Positions 38,795-48,144 are shown, counted from the first letter of the stretch. The stretch is 64,000 nucleotides of DNA from Pseudomonas baetica (GCF_019733355.1 NZ_JAIHLQ010000007.1:124001-188000), one strand, 5' to 3'. A program made the numbers and translations. The notes: generated from the letters alone by a model not told the origin.

Positions 38795-38826
38795 AAAGGC
38801 GCCAGACTGTTAAATCTGGCGCCTTT
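38795..38826 (-). terminator. Terminator of the tRNA operon
   Basis: 12-bp stem AAAGGCGCCAGA/TCTGGCGCCTTT followed on the minus strand by TTTTTTG. A near-identical hairpin without the long T-run lies after the other tRNA-His. Confidence 0.88.
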
Positions 38827-38833
38827 CGAAATA

Positions 38834-38909
38834 TGGGGTGGACGATGGGGATCGAACCCACGACAACGGGAGTCACAATCCCGTGCTCTACCAACTGAGC
38901 TACGCCCAC
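38834..38909 (-). tRNA. tRNA-His (GUG), copy 2
   Basis: 76 nt cloverleaf: acceptor GTGGGCG/CGTCCAC with discriminator C, D-arm AGCTCAGTTGGTAGAGC, anticodon loop ATTGTGA with GUG, T-arm GGGTTCGATCCCC, encoded CCA. The base before position 1 is G, giving the His-specific G-1. Confidence 0.97.
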
Positions 38910-38985
38910 CATATTGCGTAACAAAAAAGCCAAACAACTTCTTTGTTGAACCTCACCCGCCCGAAGACATGAATGAAGCTTTAAT

Positions 38986-39070
38986 TGGTGCGGATGAAGA
39001 GACTCGAACTCTTACGCCTCGCGGCGCTGGAACCTAAATCCAGTGTGTCTACCAATTCCACCACATCCGC
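38986..39070 (-). tRNA. tRNA-Leu (UAG)
   Basis: 85 nt class II tRNA: acceptor GCGGATG/CATCCGC, D-arm GTGGAATTGGTAGACAC, anticodon UAG in the loop TTTAGGT, long variable arm, T-arm GAGTTCGAGTCTC, encoded CCA. Confidence 0.97.
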
Positions 39071-39088
39071 GGATCAAGCTTTTAAAGC

Positions 39089-39120
39089 AAAGGCGCCAGA
39101 CTGTTACATCTGGCGCCTTT
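39089..39120 (-). repeat. Duplicated hairpin after tRNA-His copy 1
   Basis: Same 12-bp stem as 38795-38826 with one loop change. It is followed on the minus strand by TTTGCTTT, a weaker tail that should let transcription continue into tRNA-Leu. Each tRNA-His plus hairpin forms a direct repeat of about 115 bp. Confidence 0.8.
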
Positions 39121-39127
39121 CGAAATA

Positions 39128-39203
39128 TGGGGTGGACGATGGGGATCGAACCCACGACAACGGGAGTCACAATCCCGTGCTCTACCAACTGAGCTACGCC
39201 CAC
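39128..39203 (-). tRNA. tRNA-His (GUG), copy 1
   Basis: Identical in sequence to the tRNA-His at 38834-38909, including CCA and the G-1 base. Confidence 0.97.
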
Positions 39204-39235
39204 CATATCGCGTTACTTGTGCCAAAGCTGCCTAA

Positions 39236-39312
39236 TGGCGCACCCGGCAGGACTCGAACCTGCGACCATCCGCTTAGAAGGCGGATGCTCTATCCAGCTG
39301 AGCTACGGGCGC
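39236..39312 (-). tRNA. tRNA-Arg (UCU)
   Basis: 77 nt: acceptor GCGCCCG/CGGGTGC, D-arm AGCTCAGCTGGATAGAGC, anticodon UCU (loop CTTCTAA), T-arm CAGGTTCGAGTCCTG, encoded CCA. It is the first gene of the minus-strand tRNA operon. Confidence 0.97.
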
Positions 39313-39429
39313 CTTATTAATCTGTACTCTTAAAGGACTACAAACTAAGTGCTTTCCAGTGTCGCAGAACCTTGATTCCGCTCCACCTTCTTAACCAGTG
39401 CTAGGCTGTGCCCGACAAGTGCGACGAAT

Positions 39430-39456
39430 AGTATAGAGCGCTCCGGATGTCGTCAA
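39430..39456 (-). promoter_or_regulatory. Promoter of the tRNA operon
   Basis: On the minus strand TTGACG (39456-39451), 15 bp, TATACT (39435-39430), about 115 bp before tRNA-Arg. The GC-rich CGTCGC after the -10 could be a stringent-type discriminator. The spacer is 1-2 bp short of ideal. Confidence 0.6.
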
Positions 39457-39587
39457 ATCCTTTTTAAAAAAAATTCATTTAATTAAAGGAGTTAGAGGAA
39501 TTTGCTGACCAAGCGCCTTTGCCGTCAACGCTCGACATGCGAGAATGCGTTCTCTTTTTTTCCCCTCTCGATGGTTAATCACGCGCA

Positions 39588-40442
39588 ATGACTGCACAAC
39601 TAATCGACGGCAAATCGATCGCCGCCAGCCTGCGCCAGCAGATCGCCAAACGAGTTGCCGAGCGTCGCCAGCAAGGCCTGCGCACTCCCGGCCTCGCGGT
39701 GATCCTGGTCGGCAGCGATCCTGCCTCTCAGGTTTATGTCTCGCACAAGCGTAAAGACTGTGAAGAGGTCGGTTTCCTCTCTCAAGCCTACGACCTGCCC
39801 TCTGAAACCACGCAAGAAGCGTTGACCGATCTGATTGATCGCCTCAACGACGACCCGGCAATCGACGGCATTCTGTTGCAACTGCCGCTGCCCGAGCATC
39901 TGGATGCCTCCAAACTGCTGGAGCGCATTCGCCCGGACAAAGACGTCGACGGCTTCCATCCTTATAACGTCGGGCGTCTGGCCCAACGTATCCCTCTGCT
40001 GCGTCCGTGCACCCCTAAAGGCATCATTACTTTGCTGGAAAGCACAGGCGTTGATCTTTACGGACTGGACGCAGTTGTGGTCGGCGCCTCCAACATCGTC
40101 GGTCGCCCGATGGCGATGGAGCTGTTACTGGCCGGCTGTACCGTGACCGTGACCCATCGCTTCACCAAGGATCTGGCCGAGCACGTCGGCCGTGCTGATC
40201 TGGTCGTTGTGGCTGCCGGCAAGCCGGGCCTGGTCAAAGGCGAGTGGATCAAGGAAGGCGCGATCGTAATCGATGTCGGAATCAACCGTCAGGACGACGG
40301 CAAACTGGTCGGTGACGTTGTCTACGAAACCGCCCTGCCCCGCGCTGGCTGGATCACGCCGGTACCGGGTGGCGTCGGCCCGATGACCCGTGCCTGCCTG
40401 CTGGAAAACACCCTCTACGCAGCGGAAACCCTGCACGCCTGA
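39588..40442 (+). CDS. folD: Methylenetetrahydrofolate dehydrogenase / methenyl-THF cyclohydrolase
   Basis: A 284-residue bifunctional FolD. It interconverts 5,10-methylene-THF and 10-formyl-THF with NADP in one-carbon metabolism. The motifs [23 protein letters not shown] (with the catalytic lysine), [42 protein letters not shown] and [11 protein letters not shown] are all present. The ribosome site is weak. It is divergent from the tRNA operon and ends in a clear terminator. Confidence 0.97.
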   Translation: MTAQLIDGKSIAASLRQQIAKRVAERRQQGLRTPGLAVILVGSDPASQVYVSHKRKDCEEVGFLSQAYDLPSETTQEALTDLIDRLNDDPAIDGILLQLPLPEHLDASKLLERIRPDKDVDGFHPYNVGRLAQRIPLLRPCTPKGIITLLESTGVDLYGLDAVVVGASNIVGRPMAMELLLAGCTVTVTHRFTKDLAEHVGRADLVVVAAGKPGLVKGEWIKEGAIVIDVGINRQDDGKLVGDVVYETALPRAGWITPVPGGVGPMTRACLLENTLYAAETLHA

Positions 40443-40476
40443 GTGGTATTTTTCACGCGCTAGCAATACCCCCGAG

Positions 40477-40501
40477 AACCCCGCCGCGTGCGGGGTTTTT
40501 C
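40477..40501 (+). terminator. folD terminator
   Basis: AACCCCG and CGGGGTT form a stem followed by TTTTTC. Confidence 0.85.
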
Positions 40502-40684
40502 ATGCCTGAGAAAAAACTGTAACCGTTCGCCGGAAACCCCTATTTCTACAGGCCTTTTCACAAGATTTTCAGGCCACTCAAACAACCATCGACAGTTATT
40601 CAGCCATACTCCTAAAATGCGACGCTTTTAAGAAATAACCCGTTACAAACTAACGGAATATCCAACCTTTATGAGTTCGCCCGC

Positions 40685-41623
40685 GTGAAAATTCGTCTTT
40701 CGATTCTGAGCCTGTTTTTTGCACTTACAGGCACATTCATCACGCCATCGATCAATGCCGCGCAAACCATCGCTGCCCCCCGTGACGCTTCGCAATTGAA
40801 GATCGCCTCTGGTAGCGCCCTGCTCATGGATATGCAGACCCAAAAAGTCATTTATTCCAGCAACCCTGACGTGATTGTGCCGATCGCTTCCGTCAGCAAG
40901 CTGATGACTGGCCTGGTGGTGGTTGAAGCCCGACAGAACATGGACGAATGGATCAATGTCGATATCAGCAATACGCCGGAAATGAAGGGCGTGTTCTCCC
41001 GAGTCAAACTCAAGAGTGAACTGCCGCGCCGCGAGATGCTGTTGATTGCTCTGATGTCTTCGGAAAACCGTGCGGCCGCCAGCCTCGCGCATCACTACCC
41101 GGGCGGTTACGCAGCCTTTATCGCGGCGATGAACGCCAAGGCCAAGGCGCTGGGCATGACCAACACGCACTTCGTCGAGCCGACCGGTTTGTCTGAGCGC
41201 AACGTGTCGACTGCCCGTGACTTGAGCAAGTTGCTGGTAGCCGCCAGCAAGTACCCGATCCTCAGCGAACTCACCACCACCAAGGAAAAGACCGTCTCTT
41301 TCCGTAAACCCAATTACACACTGGGCTTTCGCAATACCGATCACTTGGTCAATAAGGCCGACTGGGACATCAAGATCACCAAAACCGGCTTCACCAATCC
41401 TGCCGGTCATTGCCTGGTACTGGTAACGAAAATGGGCAACCGCCCGGTCGCGCTGGTGATTCTCGACGCGTTTGGCAAATACACCCATTTTGCCGATGCT
41501 AGCCGCATCCGCAGTTGGGTGGAAACCGGCAGGAGCGCTAGCGTTCCAGCGGCGGCTCAACAGTACAAAGCCGACAAAAACCTCAAGGCGCGCCAGAGTG
41601 GCGTGGTCGAAGCCTCCAAGTAA
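40685..41623 (+). CDS. pbpG: D-alanyl-D-alanine endopeptidase PBP7
   Basis: A 312-residue S11-family low-molecular-weight penicillin-binding protein with an N-terminal signal peptide (about 1-25). The active-site motifs are SVSK (S69-K72), SEN and KTGF. It cleaves D-Ala to meso-DAP crosslinks in peptidoglycan. The start is GTG (GTGAAAATTCGT); the nearby upstream ATG is in a different frame and closes quickly. The short C-terminal tail (about 290-312) is Lys-rich. A terminator lies 15 bp after the stop. Confidence 0.95.
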   Translation: MKIRLSILSLFFALTGTFITPSINAAQTIAAPRDASQLKIASGSALLMDMQTQKVIYSSNPDVIVPIASVSKLMTGLVVVEARQNMDEWINVDISNTPEMKGVFSRVKLKSELPRREMLLIALMSSENRAAASLAHHYPGGYAAFIAAMNAKAKALGMTNTHFVEPTGLSERNVSTARDLSKLLVAASKYPILSELTTTKEKTVSFRKPNYTLGFRNTDHLVNKADWDIKITKTGFTNPAGHCLVLVTKMGNRPVALVILDAFGKYTHFADASRIRSWVETGRSASVPAAAQQYKADKNLKARQSGVVEASK

Positions 41624-41637
41624 TTCGCGCCATAAGG

Positions 41638-41664
41638 AAAAGCCCCGAAATTTCGGGGCTTTTT
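41638..41664. terminator. Bidirectional terminator
   Basis: AGCCCCGAAATTTCGGGGCT palindrome with As before and Ts after. It serves pbpG and the convergent small-gene pair. Confidence 0.88.
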
Positions 41665-41676
41665 CTCATCTGCACA

Positions 41677-41883
41677 TCAGTCGTTAGGCAGCGGCATCTC
41701 GTCGTCATCAGGAATCCCGTCACCGGCACTCGGATCCCGCGCAGGCTGCGGCGTAACTACATTGGGTCGCGCCAACGGATCACGCAGCGGGCTCTCAGGA
41801 TCCAGCACCGGGTCCACTTCCTGTTCAGGCGTGGTCGGCACACTGTCGGGCTTTTGGTCATCGAAGCTTGAATCGGTACTCAT
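41677..41883 (-). CDS. Small disordered acidic protein B
   Basis: A 68-residue protein rich in Asp, Pro, Glu and Ser with no hydrophobic core, so probably intrinsically disordered. GAGGTG lies 5 nt before the ATG (MSTDSSFDDQ). It follows a similar small gene by 12 bp and shares its DP-rich style (DPVLDPESPLRDPLARP), so the two may be diverged duplicates. No function is known to me. Confidence 0.8.
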   Translation of the reverse strand: MSTDSSFDDQKPDSVPTTPEQEVDPVLDPESPLRDPLARPNVVTPQPARDPSAGDGIPDDDEMPLPND

Positions 41884-41895
41884 ACGCACCTCGCA

Positions 41896-42102
41896 TCAAG
41901 GTTTGAGATCGGCTAACGGATCGTAGGGCTGGGCCGGTTTGGTGTCGTCTTCGCCAGGCTTCACATCTTTGGGCGCCTTTGCAGGGCCAATGGGGTCGAC
42001 TTGCGGATCTTCGAGATCCGGCGAGTCGGGATCGAACCCCAGATCGTTACCTGAAGAATGCTCAGAAGAATGCGGGCCTTTCGGGGATGGGGAATCTGTC
42101 AT
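41896..42102 (-). CDS. Small disordered acidic protein A
   Basis: A 68-residue protein, MTDSPSPKGPHSSEHSSGND then a DPDSPDLEDPQVDPIGP stretch. Like its downstream neighbour it is rich in Pro and acidic residues and lacks order-promoting residues. AGGAGG 5 nt before the ATG is a very strong ribosome site. The two genes form a small operon. Function unknown. Confidence 0.82.
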   Translation of the reverse strand: MTDSPSPKGPHSSEHSSGNDLGFDPDSPDLEDPQVDPIGPAKAPKDVKPGEDDTKPAQPYDPLADLKP

Positions 42103-42189
42103 GTTGCCTCCTGATTCACCCGTAAAACCGGGCTATAACCCTAAGAGGCTGGCCGGGCGCAGTCGTGCCCGGCAGATGACGAATGGAGC

Positions 42190-42861
42190 TCAGTGCGCCG
42201 CCAATGCCTTGCGCGCCTGCGCGGCTTCCGGCTCCTGACCGGCCTGTGACAACTCATCGGCGGCCTTGAGCCAGCGCTGACGATCAACCGCCACCGGAAT
42301 CTGCGAAGGCTTTTGAATCAAGATTGCCCAGCCACCGGACTTTTCGAATGCCGATTCAAAAGCGCTGAAGCTCATGATTTCGCGACGGTTCATGCCCGCG
42401 CGCAGCAGCACTTTCTGTTTATTGCGGTCGTAGCCGGAAAGAATGGCATAGCGCGGTTGCGCCCAAAACGCTGAACCTTCGCTGAAGCGCACCATCACCG
42501 GATAGCCCGCAGCAACCTGCGTCAGCAGCGCTGGCAGATTGCGGTCCAGCGGATAGACGACCAAGCCATATTCCCGTGCAAGCTTCTGCATGTTCTGCTG
42601 CAATTTATCTTCGGCGCCCGGCAGGTGCAGCGGTTTTGCCAACAACCCCGGGGTGATCACGATGCCTTGCTGCGACAACAGGCTGGCCAACACTTGCGGC
42701 CCTGATTGATTGGCGTCGCCGCGATAGAACGTACCACTGAGCTCAACCCGCTCGGGCAGACGCTTCACCTCTGGTGCCACACTACCTGCGCACCCGGCCA
42801 GTACGGCTGCGCAACCAGCCACCAGCAGCGCCGCGCGAATTCGAGAAAATACCTGCACCAT
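42190..42861 (-). CDS. C39-peptidase-like lipoprotein lacking catalytic Cys
   Basis: A protein of about 223 residues with signal peptide and lipobox (VLAGC). The mature part resembles a bacteriocin-processing C39 peptidase domain: NQSGPQVLASLLSQQGI aligns with the QCGPxxLA active-site block, with Ser in place of the catalytic Cys. PRYAILSGYDRNKQKVLL stands where HxVVL would supply the His, which is Arg here. No other cysteine remains after the lipobox, so it is probably a binding module. The last 35 residues look like the start of a TPR helix pair. Of three tandem starts, the second ATG has the best spacing to AGAGAG. Confidence 0.8.
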   Translation of the reverse strand: MVQVFSRIRAALLVAGCAAVLAGCAGSVAPEVKRLPERVELSGTFYRGDANQSGPQVLASLLSQQGIVITPGLLAKPLHLPGAEDKLQQNMQKLAREYGLVVYPLDRNLPALLTQVAAGYPVMVRFSEGSAFWAQPRYAILSGYDRNKQKVLLRAGMNRREIMSFSAFESAFEKSGGWAILIQKPSQIPVAVDRQRWLKAADELSQAGQEPEAAQARKALAAH

Positions 42862-43097
42862 CATCACTCTCTGTTCAAGACGCCGGTCATCGTGTTCCGG
42901 CAGTGCCTGCGATCATAGGGCCGCAAAAAGCTGCGGTATAGCCTTAAACCGCAGACTCAACGATTGCATAGAGCAAACTGATTGGTCGCCACCGACCTTT
43001 GGTCAATAGCTTGAAACACCCCATTGACTAGACTGTCACTGACATAGAGCGATTTGAGAGAAATGTGTGCCCGAGCCTGGGCAAAGAGGAGGCACTC

Positions 43098-43268
43098 ATG
43101 AGCCTGACCATGACTATCGTAATGTTGATTGCCGGCTGGCTGGCCGTTGCTACTGCCATGCTGTGGGGCGTGTTGCGTATTTCCCGACGCCACCATCATC
43201 ACCCCGCCCAACCTGCACCGATCGAGAAACCGGGCAAGCACCGCGCGCACCCTGCGACTGCACACTGA
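43098..43268 (+). CDS. Small membrane protein with His-rich tail
   Basis: A 56-residue protein: one hydrophobic helix (about 3-25, TMTIVMLIAGWLAVATAMLWGVL), a basic RISRR stop-transfer, then four consecutive His and a Pro/Lys-rich tail. GAGGAGG before the ATG is a strong ribosome site. It is transcribed alone, ending before the terminator shared with terC. The His cluster might bind metal. Function unknown. Confidence 0.75.
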   Translation: MSLTMTIVMLIAGWLAVATAMLWGVLRISRRHHHHPAQPAPIEKPGKHRAHPATAH

Positions 43269-43288
43269 CTGTCGGTAAAACTGCAAAC

Positions 43289-43330
43289 AAAAAAGCCGCC
43301 TTTACTCTGGGAGTTCGGGCGGCTTTTTTA
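43289..43330. terminator. Bidirectional terminator
   Basis: AAAAAAGCCGCC and GGGCGGCTTTTTT arms around an imperfect loop, between the small membrane protein gene and terC. Confidence 0.8.
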
Positions 43331-43341
43331 CGGCTTAACGA

Positions 43342-44091
43342 TTACGCTTGCTCAGCCAGTTTCTTCTGCCTTGCTCGACGGGACATCATGTTCAGCACCT
43401 CAATCGCCGCCGAGAACGCCATGGCCGCATACACATAACCTTTCGGTACGTGGGCGCCGAAGCCTTCGGCGATCAGCGTCATGCCGATCATGATCAGGAA
43501 GCCCAGGGCCAGCATCACCACCGTTGGGTTGTCGTTGATGAACCTGGCCAGCGGCTCAGCCGCAAACAGCATCACCAGCACCGAGGCCACTACCGCGATG
43601 ATCATGATTGGCAAGTGTTCGGTCATGCCGACTGCCGTAATGATGCTGTCGATCGAGAACACCATGTCGAGCATCAGAATCTGCCCGATTGCCGCTGCAA
43701 AGCCCAGGGTCACCGTCGAAGTGGCCGATTTCGGGTCTTCCGGCGCCGGATCCATGCTGTGGTGAATCTCGGTCGTAGCCTTCCAGACCAGGAACAAACC
43801 GCCGGCGATCAGGATCATGTCCTTCCAGGAGAACGCCTGGCCGAGGATTTCGATCACAGGCTCGGTCAACTGCACGATGAAGGCGATGGTGCTCAACAAC
43901 GCCAGACGCAGAATCAACGCCATGCCGATACCGATGCGGCGCGCCTTCTGGCGGTGCTGCTCGGGCAACTTGTTGGTCAGAATCGAGATAAAGATCAGGT
44001 TATCGATGCCGAGCACGATCTCCATGACCACCAGTGTGGCCAAAGCAACCCAGGCAGCGGGGCTGGCGGCTAGTTCTAACAGATATTCCAT
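43342..44091 (-). CDS. TerC-family membrane protein
   Basis: A 249-residue integral membrane protein with about seven helices. The conserved TerC aspartates are in [16 protein letters not shown] and [17 protein letters not shown]. TerC proteins are linked to metal export, notably manganese loading of secreted enzymes, and to tellurite resistance. AGGACTGACCC precedes the ATG. It lies 29 bp after a small lipoprotein gene on the same strand. I see no yybP-ykoY riboswitch-like sequence in that gap. Confidence 0.93.
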   Translation of the reverse strand: MEYLLELAASPAAWVALATLVVMEIVLGIDNLIFISILTNKLPEQHRQKARRIGIGMALILRLALLSTIAFIVQLTEPVIEILGQAFSWKDMILIAGGLFLVWKATTEIHHSMDPAPEDPKSATSTVTLGFAAAIGQILMLDMVFSIDSIITAVGMTEHLPIMIIAVVASVLVMLFAAEPLARFINDNPTVVMLALGFLIMIGMTLIAEGFGAHVPKGYVYAAMAFSAAIEVLNMMSRRARQKKLAEQA

Positions 44092-44120
44092 GGGTCAGTC
44101 CTGACTCGTTGTAAGACGGT

Positions 44121-44363
44121 TTAGATAGTCTTTGAGGAAGATTCAGATGTTTGCGTATCTTTTTCCGGTGCTTCTTTTTTCTCGATCAACCCGCCCGTGG
44201 CTTCGCTGAGCGCTTGTTCGGCGGCTTTGTGGGTATCGTCGATCGCCTGCTTGGCGCTTTCGGCGGCTTTACCCATTAACTGTTGGGCGCTTTTCTCGGC
44301 CTGATCGCAACCAGCCAGCACCAGTAAAGACGTAAACATCAGCACAGGAAATGCGTATTTCAT
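44121..44363 (-). CDS. Small lipoprotein
   Basis: An 80-residue lipoprotein with lipobox LVLAGC. An Ala-rich amphipathic helix follows (SAQQLMGKAAESAKQAIDDTHKAAEQALSEA) and then an acidic Ser/Thr tail. The helix resembles Lpp-like or entericidin-like coiled segments in style only. GGGAGGAAACC before the ATG (MKYAFPVLM) decides the start over the upstream frame. It is probably co-transcribed with terC. Function unknown. Confidence 0.82.
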   Translation of the reverse strand: MKYAFPVLMFTSLLVLAGCDQAEKSAQQLMGKAAESAKQAIDDTHKAAEQALSEATGGLIEKKEAPEKDTQTSESSSKTI

Positions 44364-44496
44364 GAGGTTTCCTCCCAATCAACAGACAGGGCCACAGACC
44401 GGCCCTCAATGGCTGGGCATTCTAGGGAGGGAGACACTTCAGGAAAATTCGTATTTTTAGCGGCTATACTTCGATTTTCACGAACTGTAGACCCTC

Positions 44497-45396
44497 ATGC
44501 TCAACTATCGACAACTGCATTACTTCTGGGTCGTGGCCAAGACCGGCAGCATTGTGCGTGCCTGCGAGCAACTGAACCTGACCCCACAGACCATCAGCGG
44601 GCAGATCTCCCTGCTCGAACAAACCTACGGCGTCGATTTGTTCAAGCGCGTGGGGCGGCAACTTGAACTCACCGAAGCCGGGCGCCAAGCCCTGCCCTAC
44701 GCCGAGCAGATGTTTCAGCTCGGTGGCGAACTGGAGTTGATGCTGCGCGCGCAACCCAACGAGCAGCAGATTCTGTTCCGCGTCGGCGTGGCCGACGTGG
44801 TACCCAAATCCATCGTCTATCGTCTGATCGCGCCAACCATGGAGTTGAGCGAGCCGCTACGCATCACCTGCCGCGAGGACAAACTCGAACGCTTGCTGGC
44901 AGATCTGGCCATCCAGCGTCTGGATTTGGTGATCTCCGACAGCCCGATGCCATCACATCTCGATATCAAGGGCTATAGCCAGAAACTCGGCGAATGCGGG
45001 ATCAGTTTCTTCGCCACCGCCGAACTGGTGGCACGCTATGGGCAGGATTTCCCGCGCAGCCTGCATGGCGCACCGCTGCTGATTCCCGGCGCAGAAACCG
45101 TGGTGCGCAGCCGTTTGCAGCGCTGGTTTGCCGAGCAGCAGATCCAGCCGAAAATCGTCGGCGAGTTCGATGACAGTGCCTTGATGCAGGCATTCGGCCA
45201 ATCCGGCAGCGGGATTTTTATCGGCCCGAGCGTGATTGCCGAAGAAGTGAAGCGCCAGTACGGCGTTGAATTAATGGGTCAGACTGACGCAGTGACCGAG
45301 TCGTTCTATGCCATTTCAGTGGAGCGCAAGGTCAAGCACCCCGGCATCGTTGCGATTACCGAAGGTGCCCGACGCGAGCTGTTTACCGCGTTATGA
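44497..45396 (+). CDS. nhaR: LysR-family regulator, NhaR type
   Basis: A 299-residue LysR protein whose first line (MLNYRQLHYFWVVAKTGSIVRACEQLNLTPQTISGQISLLE) is characteristic of NhaR, the sodium-responsive activator of Na+/H+ antiporter genes. The C-terminal effector domain contains SGIFIGPSVIAEEV. No nhaA-type antiporter gene is next to it, so its targets are elsewhere or differ. The 3' end overlaps the convergent MFS gene by 6 bp. The gene name rests on the N-terminal resemblance. Confidence 0.85.
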   Translation: MLNYRQLHYFWVVAKTGSIVRACEQLNLTPQTISGQISLLEQTYGVDLFKRVGRQLELTEAGRQALPYAEQMFQLGGELELMLRAQPNEQQILFRVGVADVVPKSIVYRLIAPTMELSEPLRITCREDKLERLLADLAIQRLDLVISDSPMPSHLDIKGYSQKLGECGISFFATAELVARYGQDFPRSLHGAPLLIPGAETVVRSRLQRWFAEQQIQPKIVGEFDDSALMQAFGQSGSGIFIGPSVIAEEVKRQYGVELMGQTDAVTESFYAISVERKVKHPGIVAITEGARRELFTAL

Positions 45397-46554
45397 GAGT
45401 TCAGCGCAGACTTCGCGCGGCTTGAGCGTCATCAACACCATGGCGAGCAATACCGACAGCAGAATGAACCCGGCAGCGGCGAAGCCGAGGAAGCCCAGCC
45501 CCGCGCTGTCGATCACCCGTCCACCGATCATGGCGCCAAGGCCGATGCCAAGGTTAGCCCCGGCAATATTCAGCGAAGCGGCAAAGGCTGGTGCTTGTGG
45601 TGCGGCTTTCATCAGGCGCACATGGCTGACCAGGAACAACGCCGCTTGGGTCACGCCCCAAATCCCCATCGCCACTGCCAACCCAAGCGGCGAATGAATG
45701 TTTGGCACCAGCGACACCATGCCGGCAATCATGAACGCACAGAACAACACCGACGCCCCCAGCGGATGCCGATCCACCGCACGTCCGCCCAGCGAGTTGC
45801 CGATCAGCCCGACCGCGCCGAAGCCCATCAGGCACCAGCCGACCACCGCGCCGTTGAAACCGGCGAGGCGTTCAAGGATGTCTGCCAGATAGGTGTAAGC
45901 GGTAAACATGCCGCTAAACACCAGAATCGACAGCACAATATGGCCGATCATCAAAGGGCTGCGCAGGATTTTGAACTGCGAGCGGAAGCTGACCTGATGC
46001 TGGTGCAGACTGGTTTTCGGCAGATATACAAACAGCAGCAACGCCTTGGCAAACGCGATCACCGCGAGAATACCGAAGGCACTGCGCCAGCCGAAAGCAT
46101 CGGAAATCAATGTACCGACAGGAATGCCAAACACCGTGGCGCAGACAATGCCGAAGCCGATCTTGGCGATGGCGCGCCCGGCGTAGTCCGGACCGACGAT
46201 GTCCACTGCGGTTTCACTGGCCAAAGCCCAGAACACCGGTAAACCCAGCGCGGGGATCAGCCGCGCAACCGCCATTACCCAAATATTCGGCGCCAATGCA
46301 GCAACGGTATTGGCCAGGCCAAACATGATCAGGATGGTGATGAACAGCTTGCGTCGCTCGAAGCGGGCGAAATACGCGGTCAAGAATGGGCCGAACATTG
46401 CCACGGTAAAAGCGAATAGCGTCACCAGCAGACCGGCCTGCGGGATGGTGACCGCGAGGTCTCGGGCAATCGCCGGCAACAGGCCAACGATGACGAACTC
46501 TGTGGTCAGCACCGTGAAGCCAGCGGCGGACAACAGAAGGATGGGCAACAGCAT
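45391..46554 (-). CDS. DHA1-family MFS transporter
   Basis: A 387-residue major facilitator with twelve predicted helices. The opening FTVLTTEFVIVGLLPAIA and the motif-A-like RFERRKLFI are typical of the DHA1 drug or sugar efflux group (AraJ/SotB-like). The start is the ATG after TTGGAG; the longer frame runs into the promoter region. The substrate cannot be deduced. Confidence 0.9.
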   Translation of the reverse strand: MLLPILLLSAAGFTVLTTEFVIVGLLPAIARDLAVTIPQAGLLVTLFAFTVAMFGPFLTAYFARFERRKLFITILIMFGLANTVAALAPNIWVMAVARLIPALGLPVFWALASETAVDIVGPDYAGRAIAKIGFGIVCATVFGIPVGTLISDAFGWRSAFGILAVIAFAKALLLFVYLPKTSLHQHQVSFRSQFKILRSPLMIGHIVLSILVFSGMFTAYTYLADILERLAGFNGAVVGWCLMGFGAVGLIGNSLGGRAVDRHPLGASVLFCAFMIAGMVSLVPNIHSPLGLAVAMGIWGVTQAALFLVSHVRLMKAAPQAPAFAASLNIAGANLGIGLGAMIGGRVIDSAGLGFLGFAAAGFILLSVLLAMVLMTLKPREVCAELS

Positions 46555-46890
46555 GGGAAACTCCAACGAAACGACGACACCAGCGATGACCAAAAGGCCC
46601 GCTGGCAGAACTTGAAAAAGAGGAAGGAGAATCTTAACAGAGTGTTTCCAGACTGACTTGCACAAACCTGTCGATCTTGCCGGCGAATCGGGTGGCAGAT
46701 CGTCACATGCCTGAAGGATAAGGCCTACGCTGTGGTAAAGTCCGCGCCCTGCAAAACGTACACCCTGTTCAGCGGCCGGTTTAATGGCGTTGAAATTGCG
46801 TCAACACTTTCGGTTCGTGGCGCTGGCCTGCCCTGTTTCGCCAGCGCATTTACGCAACCCTGCACCCTATAAAAAATCAGAGATGCCGCT
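46555..46890. other. Divergent intergenic region before sstT
   Basis: 336 bp without a gene, holding the MFS and sstT promoters. A perfect 8-bp hairpin, GCGCTGGC (46820-46827) and GCCAGCGC (46840-46847) with a 12-nt loop, sits about 45 bp before sstT and may be a leader structure. I do not recognise a known riboswitch in it. Confidence 0.45.
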
Positions 46891-48123
46891 ATGAATGCTT
46901 CATCCCCTTCTTTCTTGCAACGCTTAAGCAAACTGAGCCTGGTCACACAAATTGTCATCGGCCTGATCGCGGGTATCGCCTTGGCGCTGGTCGCGCCCGA
47001 GGCCGCGAAATCCACGGCGTTCATCGGCAAGGTCTTTGTTTCGGCGCTGAAGGCCGTGGCACCGATTCTGGTGTTCGTGCTGGTGATGGCCTCGATTGCC
47101 AACCACAAGCACGGTCAGGAAACCCACATCCGTCCGATACTGTTCATGTACCTGCTGGGTACGTTCAGTGCGGCAGCGGTCGCCGTGGTTGCCAGCATGA
47201 TGTTCCCATCGAACCTGGTGCTGTCCACGGACAACGTCGCAGTGACCGCACCGGGCGGCATCACCGAAGTGTTGCAAAGCCTGTTGCTGAGTGCGGTCGA
47301 TAACCCGATTCATGCACTGATGAACGCTAACTTTATCGGCATTCTGGCCTGGGCCATCGGTATGGGCGTTGCCATTCGCCATGCCGGCGAGACCACCCGC
47401 CAAGTGCTGGGCGATCTGTCCAACGGTGTGACCGTGATCGTGCGCGTGGTGATTCGCTTCGCCCCGCTGGGCATTTTTGGCCTGGTCGCGTCGACACTCG
47501 CCACGTCAGGTTTTGATGCACTGATCGGTTATGCGCATCTGCTGGCGGTATTGCTCGGCTGCATGCTGTTCGTGGCGCTGGTGATGAACCCGCTGATCGT
47601 GTTCTGGAAGTTGCGCCGCAACCCTTATCCGTTGACCCTCAAGTGCCTGCGCGAAAGCGGTATCACGGCGTTCTTCACCCGCAGCTCAGCGGCGAACATT
47701 CCGGTCAACCTGGAATTGAGCAAGCGTCTGGGTCTGCATGAAGACACTTACTCGGTGTCTATCCCGCTAGGGGCCACCATCAACATGGCCGGGGCGGCGA
47801 CCACTATTACCGTGCTGGCGCTTGCTGCCGTGCACACGCTGGGTATCGCGGTGGACATTCCAACCGCCATTTTGCTCAGTTTGGTCGCGGCGGTCTGCGC
47901 GTGCGGCGCGTCGGGCGTTGCCGGTGGTTCGCTGCTGCTCATTCCGTTGGCGTGCAGCCTGTTCGGCATCCCGAGCGAGATCGCCATGCAGGTGGTTGCG
48001 GTGGGCTTCATCATTGGGGTATTGCAGGATTCGGCCGAGACCGCGTTGAACTCCTCCACCGACGTGCTGTTTACCGCTGCGGCCTGCTTGGGCGAAGAAG
48101 AGAAAGCCCAACGCACCGCATAA
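46891..48123 (+). CDS. sstT: Serine/threonine:sodium symporter SstT
   Basis: A 410-residue dicarboxylate/amino acid:cation symporter (DAACS) family protein. The signature [22 protein letters not shown] and the transmembrane [26 protein letters not shown] region match SstT, which takes up serine and threonine with sodium. It has eight helices plus two re-entrant loops by family. A strong bidirectional terminator follows 20 bp after the stop. Confidence 0.95.
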   Translation: MNASSPSFLQRLSKLSLVTQIVIGLIAGIALALVAPEAAKSTAFIGKVFVSALKAVAPILVFVLVMASIANHKHGQETHIRPILFMYLLGTFSAAAVAVVASMMFPSNLVLSTDNVAVTAPGGITEVLQSLLLSAVDNPIHALMNANFIGILAWAIGMGVAIRHAGETTRQVLGDLSNGVTVIVRVVIRFAPLGIFGLVASTLATSGFDALIGYAHLLAVLLGCMLFVALVMNPLIVFWKLRRNPYPLTLKCLRESGITAFFTRSSAANIPVNLELSKRLGLHEDTYSVSIPLGATINMAGAATTITVLALAAVHTLGIAVDIPTAILLSLVAAVCACGASGVAGGSLLLIPLACSLFGIPSEIAMQVVAVGFIIGVLQDSAETALNSSTDVLFTAAACLGEEEKAQRTA

Positions 48124-48144
48124 CCCCTCTCACAAAGGGAAATG

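Noticed and set aside
44092..44120. Possible manganese (yybP-ykoY) riboswitch before terC
   Set aside because: terC genes often have one, but the gap here is 29 bp and the upstream gene is on the same strand, so there is no room for it.
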